A DNA stretch of 64,000 nucleotides from Balneola sp. EhC07 (GCF_001650905.1 NZ_LXYG01000017.1:186001-250000), one strand, 5' to 3'. Positions 52,092 to 62,012 are shown, numbered from the stretch's first letter. The notes: generated from the letters alone by a model not told the origin. Numbers and translations: made by a program.

Positions 52092-54627
52092 AAAGAAGTT
52101 AAATACAGCCGGAAATTCTAAGGCAGGTATTGACGATAACCGAAAAGTAGAGATCATCGGAGTGATAATTATTGCTCTGGCGATTTTGCTTGGGTTAAGT
52201 ATCGTTTCCTACACTCCGGAAGATTACCAATATGCGACCAAGTTGTCGTTTATGGATCTTTTCAATAAAGATGCATCCTCCAGGTTAGTACAAAATTGGC
52301 TTGGGCCCGTGGGAGCTTATCTTTCCCATTTCGTAGTTCATCAATTGTTTGGGTACACCAGTTTTATCTTAGCAGTTCTGGTCTTTTTTCAGGGTTGGCA
52401 CATTTTCAGAAGGCGAAATTATAAAGATCTGAGCTGGATCACCATTTTGGGTGTTTGGAGCATGATCCTTTTCTCAACTGTTTTGGGATGGATGAATTTC
52501 AATCTTGATTTTCCTGCTGATTCAGTATGGAGCGGAGCGGCCGGAGTAGCGATCTCAAAAGTGCTTCAGAACTTTACAAGTAGTATCGGATCGGGAATAA
52601 TCTTGTCACTCTTGGCGATCGTAACTTTACTATTACTTTGGGACAGAGATCTTCAAAAATCCATCGACAACCTGAAATTATGGATCGAAAACGTTCAGCA
52701 GAAATTGGAAGATGCCCGGATCGCCCGTGCAGAAAAGAAAGAAATTAAGGCTCAGGAAAGAGAAGAGCGCTTAGCCGAAAGAAGAGCAGAACGTGAAGCG
52801 GCTAAAGAAGAAAAAGCAGTCAAGAAAGAAGAGAAAAAAAGCGCCAAAGCAAAGCCGGAAAAAGAAGTTAAAGAACCCGAAGCTCCGGCGCCAACGATCG
52901 ATGATATTGTAGCTAAATCTCACGAACAAGATCTGGAGCGCATCGAAAAGGAAAAACGAGCTTCCGACGATATCGATAACAGACAAAAAGCGGCTATAAA
53001 CAAGAGTTCCAATCTGGAAGAAAAAGAAGTGCTGGATGAGGACAGCGAAGAGCTGGAAGTTTCGGTATACAAAGGCGAAGGTGATGAGGAAGCCGGAGAA
53101 AGAGATCTGGATAAGATAAATCGGGATAAAGCAAAGGAAGTTCCTGTTATCAGATATAAGTTCCCGACCATTGATCTTTTAGACGCACCTGCAGAAGACA
53201 GAACAGAAGTTGATCTGGAAGAGATCCGGGAAAACAAGCGCATCATCCTGGATAAGCTGAAAAGACACCGAATTGAGATCGTTGGAATTAATGCCATTGT
53301 GGGCCCAACGGTAACGCTTTATGAACTTGAGCCGGCTCCGGATGTGAAGATCAGTAAGATCGAAAGCTATTCCAATGACTTAAAAATGGCGATGGCTTCC
53401 AAAGGATTGCGCATGCTTTCTCCGATCCCCGGGAAATCTGCAGTTGGGATTGAAGTTCCGAACAGCACCCGAGAGATGGTGTACATCAAGCAGGTCATCA
53501 ACACCAAAAAGTTTGTTGAAACGGACATGACTTTGCCGGTAGCATTCGGTAAAACGATCGAAAATGAAGTGTTCATGATCGATCTTACAAAAATGCCTCA
53601 CTTGTTAATGGCAGGAGCAACCGGTTCCGGTAAATCGGTTGGAGTGAATACCATTATTACCTGTCTGCTTTATAAGTGCGATCCGGAAAATCTGAAATTT
53701 GTGATGATCGATCCGAAGAAGATCGAATTGGCATTGTACCGAAATATCCAGAATCACTTTCTGGCGATGCTACCAAACGCGGACGAACCGATCGTAACTG
53801 ATACTTCAAAAGCTCTGGATACGCTGAACAGTGTGTGTAAGGAAATGGATGATCGCTATGACCTGCTGAAAATGGCGCTGGTTCGGGATATCAAAGCGTA
53901 CAACAAGAAATTCAAAGAAGGCGAACTAGATGAAGAATTAGGTCATCGCCATCTGCCTTATATCGTAGTTATCATCGACGAGCTTGCTGACTTAATGATG
54001 ACAGCAGGAAAACAAATTGAAGAGCCTATCGCCCGACTAGCTCAGCTTGCACGAGCTATTGGAATCCATTTGGTGGTTGCAACTCAGCGACCGTCTGTAA
54101 ATGTAATCACAGGTACCATCAAGGCTAACTTCCCGGCACGAATTGCTTATCAAGTTGCTTCGAAAGTAGATTCCAGAACTATTCTGGATATGGGCGGAGC
54201 TGATCAATTGGTTGGAGCAGGAGATATGCTGTTTACCAATGGCGCCGGAATGACCAGACTTCAAAATGCATTTGTATCCACAGAAGAAGTAGAAAGAATA
54301 AACTCATTTATTGGCCAACAAGCCGGGTATAAGGAACCATTTCATCTGCCGATAATACAAGAGGACAATGTAGGAATACCTGACCCGTTAGATGATATAG
54401 ATGAAATGTTTCAGGCTGCAGCTAAAGTTGTAGTGTTGCATCAGCAGGGATCCGTTTCATTATTACAAAGAAAATTAAAGATCGGCTATAACAGAGCCGG
54501 CAGAATCATAGATCAATTATTTAATGCAGGAATCGTTGGACCATATCAAGGAAGTACAGCACGCGATGTTCTCGTTCAGGAAGAAGAAGAATTACAAGAG
54601 ATCTTTGATGGCCTTGAAAACCTCTAG
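52084..54627 (+). CDS. ftsK: DNA translocase FtsK
   Basis: The 847-residue protein has four N-terminal membrane helices (residues ~25-185), a long highly charged linker (~200-360, Glu/Lys/Arg-rich), and the RecA-like motor with Walker A GATGSGKS (about 511-518) and Walker B VVIIDELADLMM. The C-terminal gamma winged helix is GSVSLLQRKLKIGYNRAGRI. It pumps chromosome termini through the closing septum and activates XerCD at dif. It overlaps comB by eight bases and lolA by twenty. Confidence 0.97.
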   Translation: MAKKKLNTAGNSKAGIDDNRKVEIIGVIIIALAILLGLSIVSYTPEDYQYATKLSFMDLFNKDASSRLVQNWLGPVGAYLSHFVVHQLFGYTSFILAVLVFFQGWHIFRRRNYKDLSWITILGVWSMILFSTVLGWMNFNLDFPADSVWSGAAGVAISKVLQNFTSSIGSGIILSLLAIVTLLLLWDRDLQKSIDNLKLWIENVQQKLEDARIARAEKKEIKAQEREERLAERRAEREAAKEEKAVKKEEKKSAKAKPEKEVKEPEAPAPTIDDIVAKSHEQDLERIEKEKRASDDIDNRQKAAINKSSNLEEKEVLDEDSEELEVSVYKGEGDEEAGERDLDKINRDKAKEVPVIRYKFPTIDLLDAPAEDRTEVDLEEIRENKRIILDKLKRHRIEIVGINAIVGPTVTLYELEPAPDVKISKIESYSNDLKMAMASKGLRMLSPIPGKSAVGIEVPNSTREMVYIKQVINTKKFVETDMTLPVAFGKTIENEVFMIDLTKMPHLLMAGATGSGKSVGVNTIITCLLYKCDPENLKFVMIDPKKIELALYRNIQNHFLAMLPNADEPIVTDTSKALDTLNSVCKEMDDRYDLLKMALVRDIKAYNKKFKEGELDEELGHRHLPYIVVIIDELADLMMTAGKQIEEPIARLAQLARAIGIHLVVATQRPSVNVITGTIKANFPARIAYQVASKVDSRTILDMGGADQLVGAGDMLFTNGAGMTRLQNAFVSTEEVERINSFIGQQAGYKEPFHLPIIQEDNVGIPDPLDDIDEMFQAAAKVVVLHQQGSVSLLQRKLKIGYNRAGRIIDQLFNAGIVGPYQGSTARDVLVQEEEELQEIFDGLENL

Positions 54628-55222
54628 TCTTATTTTATTGCTGATGATCGTTTTTGCGATCTCGGTACAGGCTCAAAGCAAAGTTTTTCCAAAGCTGAAA
54701 GCCAATTTCGAAAACGAAAAGGTTTTTGTAGCTGATTTCGAACACGTTTATTACGACTCTTACACAAAAGAATCATTAACCAGCCAGGGAAAGATCTGGG
54801 TTTCATCAGATAAATACCGGTTGGACAGCGAAAATCAATTGCTGATCGTGGACGGGGAAACATCCAGAGTTTATGATGAAGTTCGGAACAGGGTTATTGT
54901 AAGTGATTATTCTGAAGAAGACGATGATTTTGCTCCATCAAGGATGTTGAACGGAGTAGATTCCACTTATACCATTACGGAAGAAAAAATGGATAACGGC
55001 AGAACAAAGATCATCATGAAAACAGACGATGATTTTGCCTTATATCTGACGGTTGAGATCATAGTGAATTCTGAAGCAATCCCGATAAGTATTACAGCCT
55101 ATGATTTTTCAGAAAATGAGATCGTAACCACATTTAAAAACGGATCTTTCTTGCTTAAAAATGAAGAGTTATTCGTGCTACGCTATCCTCAGGATGCAGA
55201 AATAGTTGATACCAGGTACTGA
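54608..55222 (+). CDS. lolA: Outer-membrane lipoprotein carrier LolA-like protein
   Basis: The ATG at 54608, inside the last 20 bases of ftsK, gives the signal peptide MALKTSSLILLLMIVFAISVQA. The LolA half-barrel follows: KANFENEKVFVADFEHVYYDSYTKESLTSQGKIWVSSDKYRLD and IVDGETSRVYDEVRN. LolA ferries lipoproteins across the periplasm to the outer membrane. This supports the window's many lipoproteins. It is followed after two bases by the flippase-like gene. Confidence 0.87.
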   Translation: MALKTSSLILLLMIVFAISVQAQSKVFPKLKANFENEKVFVADFEHVYYDSYTKESLTSQGKIWVSSDKYRLDSENQLLIVDGETSRVYDEVRNRVIVSDYSEEDDDFAPSRMLNGVDSTYTITEEKMDNGRTKIIMKTDDDFALYLTVEIIVNSEAIPISITAYDFSENEIVTTFKNGSFLLKNEELFVLRYPQDAEIVDTRY

Positions 55223-55224
55223 TC

Positions 55225-56259
55225 TTGAAAACAGCACTAAAAGTAATTGCAGGAATTCTGGTCGCCGGTTTTTTTCTCTGGCTTGCATTCAAAGAAGTAG
55301 AATTTGAGCAAATTGTAGAAGCATCAAAGTCCATGAACTATGGCTGGATCATTCCGTTTGTTCTGGCTACGCTGACGGCACATTTTATTCGGGCGGAAAG
55401 GTGGAGATTATTATTCAACGATAAAGCTAAAACGCCGCACAGAATTACTCTTTTTACAGGTGTGATGGTAGGATATCTGTCAAACATTCCATTCGCAAGA
55501 TTGGGAGAAGTTACACGACCTGTGTATGTAGCTCGTCAGGTTGACGAAAGCAACAGCAAGCTGATCGGAACCATCGTTCTTGAGCGAATTATAGACATGG
55601 TGAGTTTGCTTTTGCTGATGACTTTTGTGGTCATATTCATGGTCTCAGATCCGGAAATACTCAGTAATTTATTTGGGATAGATATCACCGACTCTGAAGT
55701 TCTTCTTTCTTTTGCATTTTCTATAGGTAAATATTTAGGAATCGCAGTTCTGGGTTTTGGAGCAGTCTATTTAGTTCTGAGATCATTAAGCACAAAAGTT
55801 GAATTTATCGCCAAGGGATTCGAAAAATTTAAAGAGATATCAAAAACATTTGTTGATGGGGTTCTTGCGGTTAAAGAACTCAAAAACTGGCCGCTTTTTG
55901 TTTTATACACCGCGCTGATCTGGGTGTGCTATATAGGGATGACTTACATTCCATTTTGGATGTTCGACATGCACACCATTTATGATCTTTCTTATGCAGA
56001 TGCTTTAGTGCTTACGATGGTTTCTGCAGTAGGAATTATAATCCCGACACCCGGTGGAGTAGGCACTTATCACTTATTTGTAACCAAGAGCTTATTTCTT
56101 CTTTATGCAGTTCCTGAAGCAATCGGTTTGGCTTATGGAACCATTACCCATGCCTCAACACTCGCAGTGATCATTATAAGTACACCGTTGTTGTTGGTTT
56201 TGGATAAGTATATTGCATTAAAGCATGCGGCTAAAACTGAGGGAACAAGCTCAGAATAA
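55225..56259 (+). CDS. Lysylphosphatidylglycerol-synthetase-TM/UPF0104-type membrane protein
   Basis: The 344-residue protein begins at TTG and has about eight membrane helices. The family text is HFIRAERWRLLFND near residue 55, LSNIPFARLGEVTRPVYVARQ, VLERIIDMVSLLLLMT, and a late IPTPGGVGTYHLFVTKSL. UPF0104 proteins are thought to be lipid flippases or isoprenoid-glycolipid carriers. There is no aminoacyl-transferase domain. It is two bases behind lolA. Confidence 0.9.
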   Translation: MKTALKVIAGILVAGFFLWLAFKEVEFEQIVEASKSMNYGWIIPFVLATLTAHFIRAERWRLLFNDKAKTPHRITLFTGVMVGYLSNIPFARLGEVTRPVYVARQVDESNSKLIGTIVLERIIDMVSLLLLMTFVVIFMVSDPEILSNLFGIDITDSEVLLSFAFSIGKYLGIAVLGFGAVYLVLRSLSTKVEFIAKGFEKFKEISKTFVDGVLAVKELKNWPLFVLYTALIWVCYIGMTYIPFWMFDMHTIYDLSYADALVLTMVSAVGIIIPTPGGVGTYHLFVTKSLFLLYAVPEAIGLAYGTITHASTLAVIIISTPLLLVLDKYIALKHAAKTEGTSSE

Positions 56260-56336
56260 ATCAGTACATCTTTTGACGTACACAGGTTAACCTTGCTCTA
56301 AATTTTTAGTACATTCTTAAAACTTCTTTTTTGACG

Positions 56337-58055
56337 ATGAAACGATCCTATTTTGCAACCATCTTACTTCTATTCATCATAAGTCCGGCGCTTTTCGCTC
56401 AAACCGGGAATACTCAAAATTCATTATTACCTGAAATAGATCCACAGGATATTGAGATCAGAAGTGAGTTCAGAGCCAGATTTCCGGGAATCAGACGGCA
56501 ACCGATTTTAGGTTTCAATCCCAAACCCAGAGTTTTTCGAATCGACCCAAACAGAGTTCCCTTTATGGAATCTGATAAAGAAGCCGTTGCCAGTATCGCT
56601 CTCACACAGTTAGACAGACCCAAACCTCCTGCTAAATCAGTTTTAGAAGACCCATCCAGAACAAATGCTTTTATAAAAGCAGGCTTTGGTAGTTTTACTA
56701 CTCCGGAATTGGAGGCTTATGTTCTAAGAAGATTAAATAGTGAAAGTATAGCTTCTGTAAATGTAGATTTTTCCGGTTCAAGTGGTCATTTAGATAACCA
56801 GGATTCCGGCTTCAGGTTTTTTGATGTGAATGGTGTTTACGGTACAAAGTTAAATGGCGGCGCAAAACTATCTGCTAAAGTTGGTGCATTCAGTGATTTC
56901 AATCATCTTTTCGAATTGTCAAATAATGTGCCTTCAGATAATTCAGGAACTTCTGAAAAAGATTATCAGGGTTTTAACGCAGGATTTATTCTTGAAAACA
57001 ATGCCAATGAACTGGAAGGATGGGAGTTGTATCTGAATGCATCTGCAACAGGAATAGATCTTATGGCACCTAATGCTGCTTTAAGGGGAAGTCAATCAGA
57101 GCAATTTGTTCAAGCAGGCTTTGAAAAAGAATGGGCGGGTTCAAAGCTCTATGATGTGCTTAGTGCAAAAGTTGATATTAAAGGTGGAAATTATTCAGCC
57201 GAAGGAATCGGAGATAATCAATGGATAAGTACTTCAGCGACGTTTGGATACAGCAGTTTATTCAACTATGCCACAGAAATTGAATTGGAAGGAGGAATAG
57301 CGTATCTGTCTGATGGATTCAGAAGCAAGCCTTTGCTAGTCTTAAACTCAGCAATGAATCACACAGTAAAAGAAGGGTTAAACCTGACCGGGCAGATTTA
57401 TGCGCGTCCGGAAATGAAATCTGTTTGGGAGCATCATCAACAAAACAGATTTTTGAATACAAGTGCTCAAACGCAGTTTCAATATATATTCGGAGTTGAC
57501 GGAGGAATAGAATTTAAACCTCTGGAATCCACCAAGCTCTTTGGAAGCATTTCTTACAAAGCAATTGATAATTATAGTTACTACACAAGAGCTTCGAGAA
57601 CATTTGGTGTAAATACAGAACAAACATTCTATACAATTAATTATGCAGACGCGTCCAAATTCAGAATGGAGATAGGTGTAACTCAACAAATAGTTTCCGA
57701 CAAATTCTGGTTTGATGGATTTATATATGCACAAAGACCTGAGCTTAAAAATGGAGGAGATATTCCGTTTGAAGAAAGAGTCGGTGCAGAAGGAGTTTTT
57801 TCAGTAAAGCCGGCTGATCAGTTTACAGTAAGTTCATGGGTGCAGTATATTGGAGAAAGAGAAGACGGAAATACTACTAATACACAAACAATAGATGGTT
57901 ATCTTCTTTTGAATGGTAGCGCTGATTACAAGATCAATGAAAAATTTGGCCTTTATTTGAAAGTGTTGAATATTCTGGGACAAAACTATGAGGTTTGGCA
58001 AGGTTATGAAGAACGACCTTTTCAAATTTTCGGAGGTATTAAAGTAACTTTATAA
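56337..58055 (+). CDS. TonB-dependent receptor-like beta-barrel lacking a plug
   Basis: The ATG at 56337 gives a signal peptide ending SPALFAQ. The ~572-residue protein has about 130 residues of Pro- and Arg-rich N-terminal text with no TonB box or plug. Some 16-18 amphipathic strands resembling the C-terminal half of TonB-dependent receptors follow, ending VLNILGQNYEVWQGYEERPFQIFGGIKVTL. The final sentence-like motif 'kvxNllnqxYexxxGy..pg..f.xGlkv' is the receptor's closing strand. It may be a porin derived from a receptor. It precedes the HU genes. Confidence 0.8.
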   Translation: MKRSYFATILLLFIISPALFAQTGNTQNSLLPEIDPQDIEIRSEFRARFPGIRRQPILGFNPKPRVFRIDPNRVPFMESDKEAVASIALTQLDRPKPPAKSVLEDPSRTNAFIKAGFGSFTTPELEAYVLRRLNSESIASVNVDFSGSSGHLDNQDSGFRFFDVNGVYGTKLNGGAKLSAKVGAFSDFNHLFELSNNVPSDNSGTSEKDYQGFNAGFILENNANELEGWELYLNASATGIDLMAPNAALRGSQSEQFVQAGFEKEWAGSKLYDVLSAKVDIKGGNYSAEGIGDNQWISTSATFGYSSLFNYATEIELEGGIAYLSDGFRSKPLLVLNSAMNHTVKEGLNLTGQIYARPEMKSVWEHHQQNRFLNTSAQTQFQYIFGVDGGIEFKPLESTKLFGSISYKAIDNYSYYTRASRTFGVNTEQTFYTINYADASKFRMEIGVTQQIVSDKFWFDGFIYAQRPELKNGGDIPFEERVGAEGVFSVKPADQFTVSSWVQYIGEREDGNTTNTQTIDGYLLLNGSADYKINEKFGLYLKVLNILGQNYEVWQGYEERPFQIFGGIKVTL

Positions 58056-58058
58056 GCT

Positions 58059-58256
58059 ATGACGAACGATTTTTTAAAAGCATTTGGGTTAACAATTCGT
58101 GATCAGATCATCATGAAAAATTCTGTTGAAATAAAAGGTCTAGGCACTTTTAAAGCAGAGCACACAAGCCAGCAACAGGAAAGAAAGGGAGACGGAAAAC
58201 TCGTAATGCTTCCTCCAAAAGACAGTATTGAATTCAAAGCTGATATGGGGGAATAA
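58059..58256 (+). CDS. Short HU-like DNA-binding protein
   Basis: The 65-residue protein covers only part of an HU/IHF fold: VEIKGLGTFKAEHTSQQQERKGDGKLVMLPPKDSIEFKADM, which corresponds to the beta-arm and the last strand. The N-terminal dimer helix pair is shortened (full HU is ~90). It may need the next gene's HU-like domain as a partner. It ends two bases before that gene. Confidence 0.8.
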   Translation: MTNDFLKAFGLTIRDQIIMKNSVEIKGLGTFKAEHTSQQQERKGDGKLVMLPPKDSIEFKADMGE

Positions 58257-58258
58257 CA

Positions 58259-60028
58259 ATGCTGATAGATAACGAAAAGTTTATTGCCTTACTTGCCGAT
58301 AATTCCGGAATAGAAAAAGAGAAAGTCGAGAAGTACCTGGAAGAACTTATAAGCGAGATGAAATCGTCCTTTGATGAAGGGGAAGGATATGAAGTGGAAG
58401 GGTTTGGGATTTTCAGCAAACTAGGATCAAATATACTGTTTATCCCATCTGATGAGCTGGAAACAGAGATCAACTATAAGTATGTAGGCATGGAGCCTAT
58501 CGAACTTCCGGGAGGAGCGCAACAGCAAGAACCTGAGGAACCGGAAGAGGATGACGAAAACCCTATTCAGGGAATTCTTGACGGTGGAAAAACGGAAGAA
58601 TCGGAAGAGTACGAAGATCCGTTTGCCGAGTTGTTTAATGAAGCAGAGGAGCATGAAAAAGCAGAAAAGGAGCAGGCTGAAAAAGGAGATCTGAGCGAAG
58701 AGGAGATCGAAGCTGTTGTTGAAGAAGAGATAGAAAGCGAAGATACTGAAGAAATAATTACTGAAGAACCCGAGAAAGAAGAAGAGCCGGAAGAGGCTTT
58801 AGAAGATACGCTTAAAGACATATTTGGTTCAGACGAAACTGAAGAAGAAACAGAAACAGAAGAAGAAGAGCCTGAACCGGAAGAGGAGTCTGCGCCGGGG
58901 CCTGAAAACTGGGGCATCGATGCGCATAAAGAAGAAGAACAGGAAGGTGCTTTTTCAGGTTTGCTGGGTGATGCAGAAGAGGAACCCGAATTAATTGATG
59001 AAGATGACATTTTTGCAACTGAAGATGAAATCGCTTCTGAAGAAGATGTTTCTGAACCCGAAGATGAAGTTTCGCAAGAAGAAACTGTATCTGAAGAAGA
59101 AAATGATGAGGAAATAGATTTCTCTGCGTTGGAAGATGATAGTTCTGATGAAGATTTCGACGATCCATTTGATGAGCTTATCGAAGAAGAAGATGATGAT
59201 GAAGATTTTGTACCTGTAGTAACAAATGTGTCTTCAGGCAAAGCTTCTAAAAAGGAAGCTGATGAGGATAAAGAAGAAGATGAAGACGAGAAAACGGAAA
59301 AAAAGAGCAGAACTCCGAAAAGTCCAAGAGACAGAAAACAAAGTTCACCGGTTTTCTTATACATGATTCTTGCTCTGGTATTATTGGGAGGAACCGGATA
59401 TCTATTAGCTTATTTTGGTGTTGTTAATATTGAAGGAATTACACCATCGTCAGTTTCAACACAAGTAGTACAGAGCAATCCGCCGGCAACACAGCCTGAA
59501 AGTACGCCTCCACAAACTGCTGATACAGAAGAGGAACAACCGGTAAAAGAAGTACCGACGATTGAAGCGAACAATGAAAATGCTCCAAATGAAACGGAAG
59601 AAAGTACCGAAAATTCCTCTGATGCTGAATCTGGCATTACTGAAGAAGAAACACCTCAAAATCAAGAAAATGATATAGCTCCACTAGTTGCTGATGAAAA
59701 AGCTCCGGGCGATGGAGGTATTATTTCTCCGGTTAATATTCAGGCAGAAACTGAAGTTTATGGTTTAAATGGAACAGCAACCGAAGCCGGGAACAATGGC
59801 TATACAATCGTGCTATATACATTAAGCCGGAAGTCTGGAGCAGACACACAGTTTGAAAAATTATCGAAAGAAGGCTTTCGGGTCATTATTAAAGAAAAAC
59901 CGTCGCAAGAATTCGGCAGGTTGTACAGGGTAAGCATTGGGCAGTTTGAGTCACTGGCAGATGCGGCTATTGCTGCAGAAAAAGTTGATTCTGAAATACT
60001 TGGAAATTATATCATCACAAAAATTTAA
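58259..60028 (+). CDS. HU-domain/SPOR-domain transmembrane protein
   Basis: The 589-residue protein has four parts. An HU-CCDC81-like domain fills about residues 1-85 (NEKFIALLADNSGIEKEKVEKYLEELI, GFGIFSKLGSNILFIPS). A very acidic linker runs to ~350, with a basic patch near 350-366. One membrane helix (FLYMILALVLLGGTGYLLAYF, ~370-390) leads to a disordered extracytoplasmic linker. A C-terminal SPOR domain (NGYTIVLYTLSRKSG ... RVSIGQFESLADAAIAAEK, ~512-589) binds denuded peptidoglycan at the septum. It could link nucleoid or cytoplasmic factors to the division site, near ftsK. Confidence 0.9.
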   Translation: MLIDNEKFIALLADNSGIEKEKVEKYLEELISEMKSSFDEGEGYEVEGFGIFSKLGSNILFIPSDELETEINYKYVGMEPIELPGGAQQQEPEEPEEDDENPIQGILDGGKTEESEEYEDPFAELFNEAEEHEKAEKEQAEKGDLSEEEIEAVVEEEIESEDTEEIITEEPEKEEEPEEALEDTLKDIFGSDETEEETETEEEEPEPEEESAPGPENWGIDAHKEEEQEGAFSGLLGDAEEEPELIDEDDIFATEDEIASEEDVSEPEDEVSQEETVSEEENDEEIDFSALEDDSSDEDFDDPFDELIEEEDDDEDFVPVVTNVSSGKASKKEADEDKEEDEDEKTEKKSRTPKSPRDRKQSSPVFLYMILALVLLGGTGYLLAYFGVVNIEGITPSSVSTQVVQSNPPATQPESTPPQTADTEEEQPVKEVPTIEANNENAPNETEESTENSSDAESGITEEETPQNQENDIAPLVADEKAPGDGGIISPVNIQAETEVYGLNGTATEAGNNGYTIVLYTLSRKSGADTQFEKLSKEGFRVIIKEKPSQEFGRLYRVSIGQFESLADAAIAAEKVDSEILGNYIITKI

Positions 60029-60041
60029 ACACTTCATTTAC

Positions 60042-60749
60042 ATGGACATCCTTCTTTTACTATTTCAAGATTCAACGGCAGTTGCTGATTCGTTAGCACT
60101 GGCACTTGAAGGAGAAACAATCACATTATTCGATCTTTTAATTGAAGGAGGGGTTTTAATGATCCCGATCTTCGTGCTATTTATGCTTTCTATGTACGTA
60201 ATTGTAGAACGTTGGCGGGCATTGAACCGATCACATACGGATACAGACAGATTTTTAAGTTCTGTTGAAGGTATGTTAAAGTCAGGCAAACAGTCTGATG
60301 CAATGGCTTATTGTGATGATCATGATAAACCGCTGTCAAGAATTATTAAAGCAGGTATCAAGAGATTGGGTCGCCCCATTCGAGACATCGAAGATGCCAT
60401 TGATAATGCTGGGAAAAAGGAAATTTTCTTCCTTGAAAAAAGAATGAATTGGTTAGCAACTATTGCAGGTGTGGCCCCTTTATTGGGTTTTACCGGAACG
60501 GTAACAGGTATGATCGAGGCTTTCATGGATATTCAATCCCTTCAGGGAAATGTTAATCCAAGTGAATTAGCCGGCGGAATCTGGGAAGCTCTTATTACTA
60601 CGGCTGCAGGATTGATCGTTGGTTTGATAGCATTTGGTTTCTATAACTTTTTATTAGGTAAAATAAACAGATCTATTTTTGAGCTTGAAAATGCATCTGC
60701 AGATTTTATGGATCTGCTTCAATCACCGGCACCTAAAAAGCAGGCATAA
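60042..60749 (+). CDS. exbB: MotA/TolQ/ExbB proton channel protein
   Basis: The ATG at 60042 gives 235 residues with an N-terminal membrane helix (LIEGGVLMIPIFVLFMLSMYVIVERW), a cytoplasmic loop, and the paired helices of the family: MNWLATIAGVAPLLGFTGTVTGMIEAF and EALITTAAGLIVGLIAFGFYNFL. It forms the proton channel that drives TonB or TolA. It is two bases from exbD and followed by tonB, a complete energy-transduction set. Confidence 0.95.
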   Translation: MDILLLLFQDSTAVADSLALALEGETITLFDLLIEGGVLMIPIFVLFMLSMYVIVERWRALNRSHTDTDRFLSSVEGMLKSGKQSDAMAYCDDHDKPLSRIIKAGIKRLGRPIRDIEDAIDNAGKKEIFFLEKRMNWLATIAGVAPLLGFTGTVTGMIEAFMDIQSLQGNVNPSELAGGIWEALITTAAGLIVGLIAFGFYNFLLGKINRSIFELENASADFMDLLQSPAPKKQA

Positions 60750-60751
60750 TT

Positions 60752-61168
60752 ATGGCACGCGATTTTAGACGAGGAGATAAAAGGTTAACCCCGTTGTCAC
60801 TATTCTCTCAATCTTCATTGACAGACATAGTATTACTTTTGCTGATCTTCTTTTTGCTGACTTCTTCATTCGTAACAAACTTTGGGATAAAAGTGAATAT
60901 TCCGAAAGCAGAGTCCGGGTCAACTACTCAAAATGAGTTTATCTCGGTAGCAATTACTAAGGAAGGCGAGTTTTATGTGGATGGAGACTTGACTGCAAGA
61001 GCTTCTTTAGCCCTTCAGATCAGAGCTGCACGCAATAATAAGCAGAGTCAAACGATTATACTACGTGCCGATAAGGATGCGAAAGTAGATGATGCGGTGA
61101 GAGTTATGAATATCGGTAAAGCCTTGAATTTAAAACTGGTAATGGCAACAGAGCAAAGTTCCTTATAA
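60752..61168 (+). CDS. exbD: ExbD/TolR biopolymer transport protein
   Basis: The 138-residue protein has one membrane helix with the essential Asp in SLTDIVLLLLIFFLLTSSF, then a periplasmic domain with IPKAESGS and VAITKEGEFYVDG. It pairs with the ExbB channel upstream and the TonB-like protein downstream. Confidence 0.95.
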   Translation: MARDFRRGDKRLTPLSLFSQSSLTDIVLLLLIFFLLTSSFVTNFGIKVNIPKAESGSTTQNEFISVAITKEGEFYVDGDLTARASLALQIRAARNNKQSQTIILRADKDAKVDDAVRVMNIGKALNLKLVMATEQSSL

Positions 61169-61178
61169 TTTAATAAAC

Positions 61179-62000
61179 ATGAAGAAAACTAACTTTACAC
61201 AAGATGATAGTGTTGCGCTTACGGTTACGTTGAGTGTAAGCATCGTTATGGTTCTGTTTTCTTTGTGGTATACTTTGGATATGAACCAAAATTTCCGCCC
61301 GTCTTTCATTGAAGTAGAGTTCGGGGAGTTTAGATCGGGAACATTGGCAGAGTTTTCTGAGGTTAAGGATGAAGAAGTAGCCAAAAGACCAAACCCTTCA
61401 GAAGTTAAAACAGAAAAACCAGTTGAAGAAACTCCAATACCGGAAGAGAAGCCAACAAATCCCACAGAAGAAATTACCAAACCTGTTGACTTACCTGACG
61501 AAGTTGAAGAAGTGAAGGAGGAAAAGGTGGAAACACCTAAGACGGATGTTGTAGATCCCACCAAAGAGACCGCGGAAGAAGTAAAAGAAGAAATTGAAAT
61601 TCCACCGCAAGCAAAAAAAGATCTTGAGGTTAGCGACGGAGCAAAAGAAAGCGGAGATGTTAAAGGTAATACCGGAGAAACAAATGCTGATGCCGGAACA
61701 GGGGTTGATGATGAGAAATCTGCTCCATACGAATTAAAGTGGGAAGGGAATATTGAAAGAGACCCGATGGTTCAGCCTTTGCCCGAAAATACTGCAAACA
61801 CAGAAGGGGTTATCTCAGTACGATTTCAGGTAAAACCTGATGGTTCAGTAGGGTTGATCATTCCATTGAAGAAAATGAATCCCGAGTTAGAAAAGGAAGT
61901 GCAGCGGACATTAAGAAGTTGGAAGTTTTCAAAACTTCCAAGTGGTGTCCCTCAACAAGCACAATGGGGAACAATAACATTCAGATTTGTATTTGGATAA
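61179..62000 (+). CDS. tonB: TonB-like energy transducer
   Basis: The 273-residue protein has an N-terminal membrane helix (VALTVTLSVSIVMVLFSLWYTLDM). A Pro/Glu/Lys-rich periplasmic stalk of about 150 residues follows, then a C-terminal TonB domain: GVISVRFQVKPDGSVGLIIPLKKMNPELEKEVQRTLRSWKF. It should carry the ExbBD energy to outer-membrane transporters, or to the Tol-like system. It is 10 bases behind exbD. Confidence 0.9.
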   Translation: MKKTNFTQDDSVALTVTLSVSIVMVLFSLWYTLDMNQNFRPSFIEVEFGEFRSGTLAEFSEVKDEEVAKRPNPSEVKTEKPVEETPIPEEKPTNPTEEITKPVDLPDEVEEVKEEKVETPKTDVVDPTKETAEEVKEEIEIPPQAKKDLEVSDGAKESGDVKGNTGETNADAGTGVDDEKSAPYELKWEGNIERDPMVQPLPENTANTEGVISVRFQVKPDGSVGLIIPLKKMNPELEKEVQRTLRSWKFSKLPSGVPQQAQWGTITFRFVFG

Positions 62001-62012
62001 TCTAAAGGACAT

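Noticed and set aside
58567-59364. Long antisense open frame of about 265 codons, very rich in Ser
   Set aside because: It is the mirror of the Glu/Asp-rich linker of the HU-SPOR gene, because GAA/GAT codons read as TTC/ATC or TCT/TCA in reverse. It has no signal, motif or promoter.
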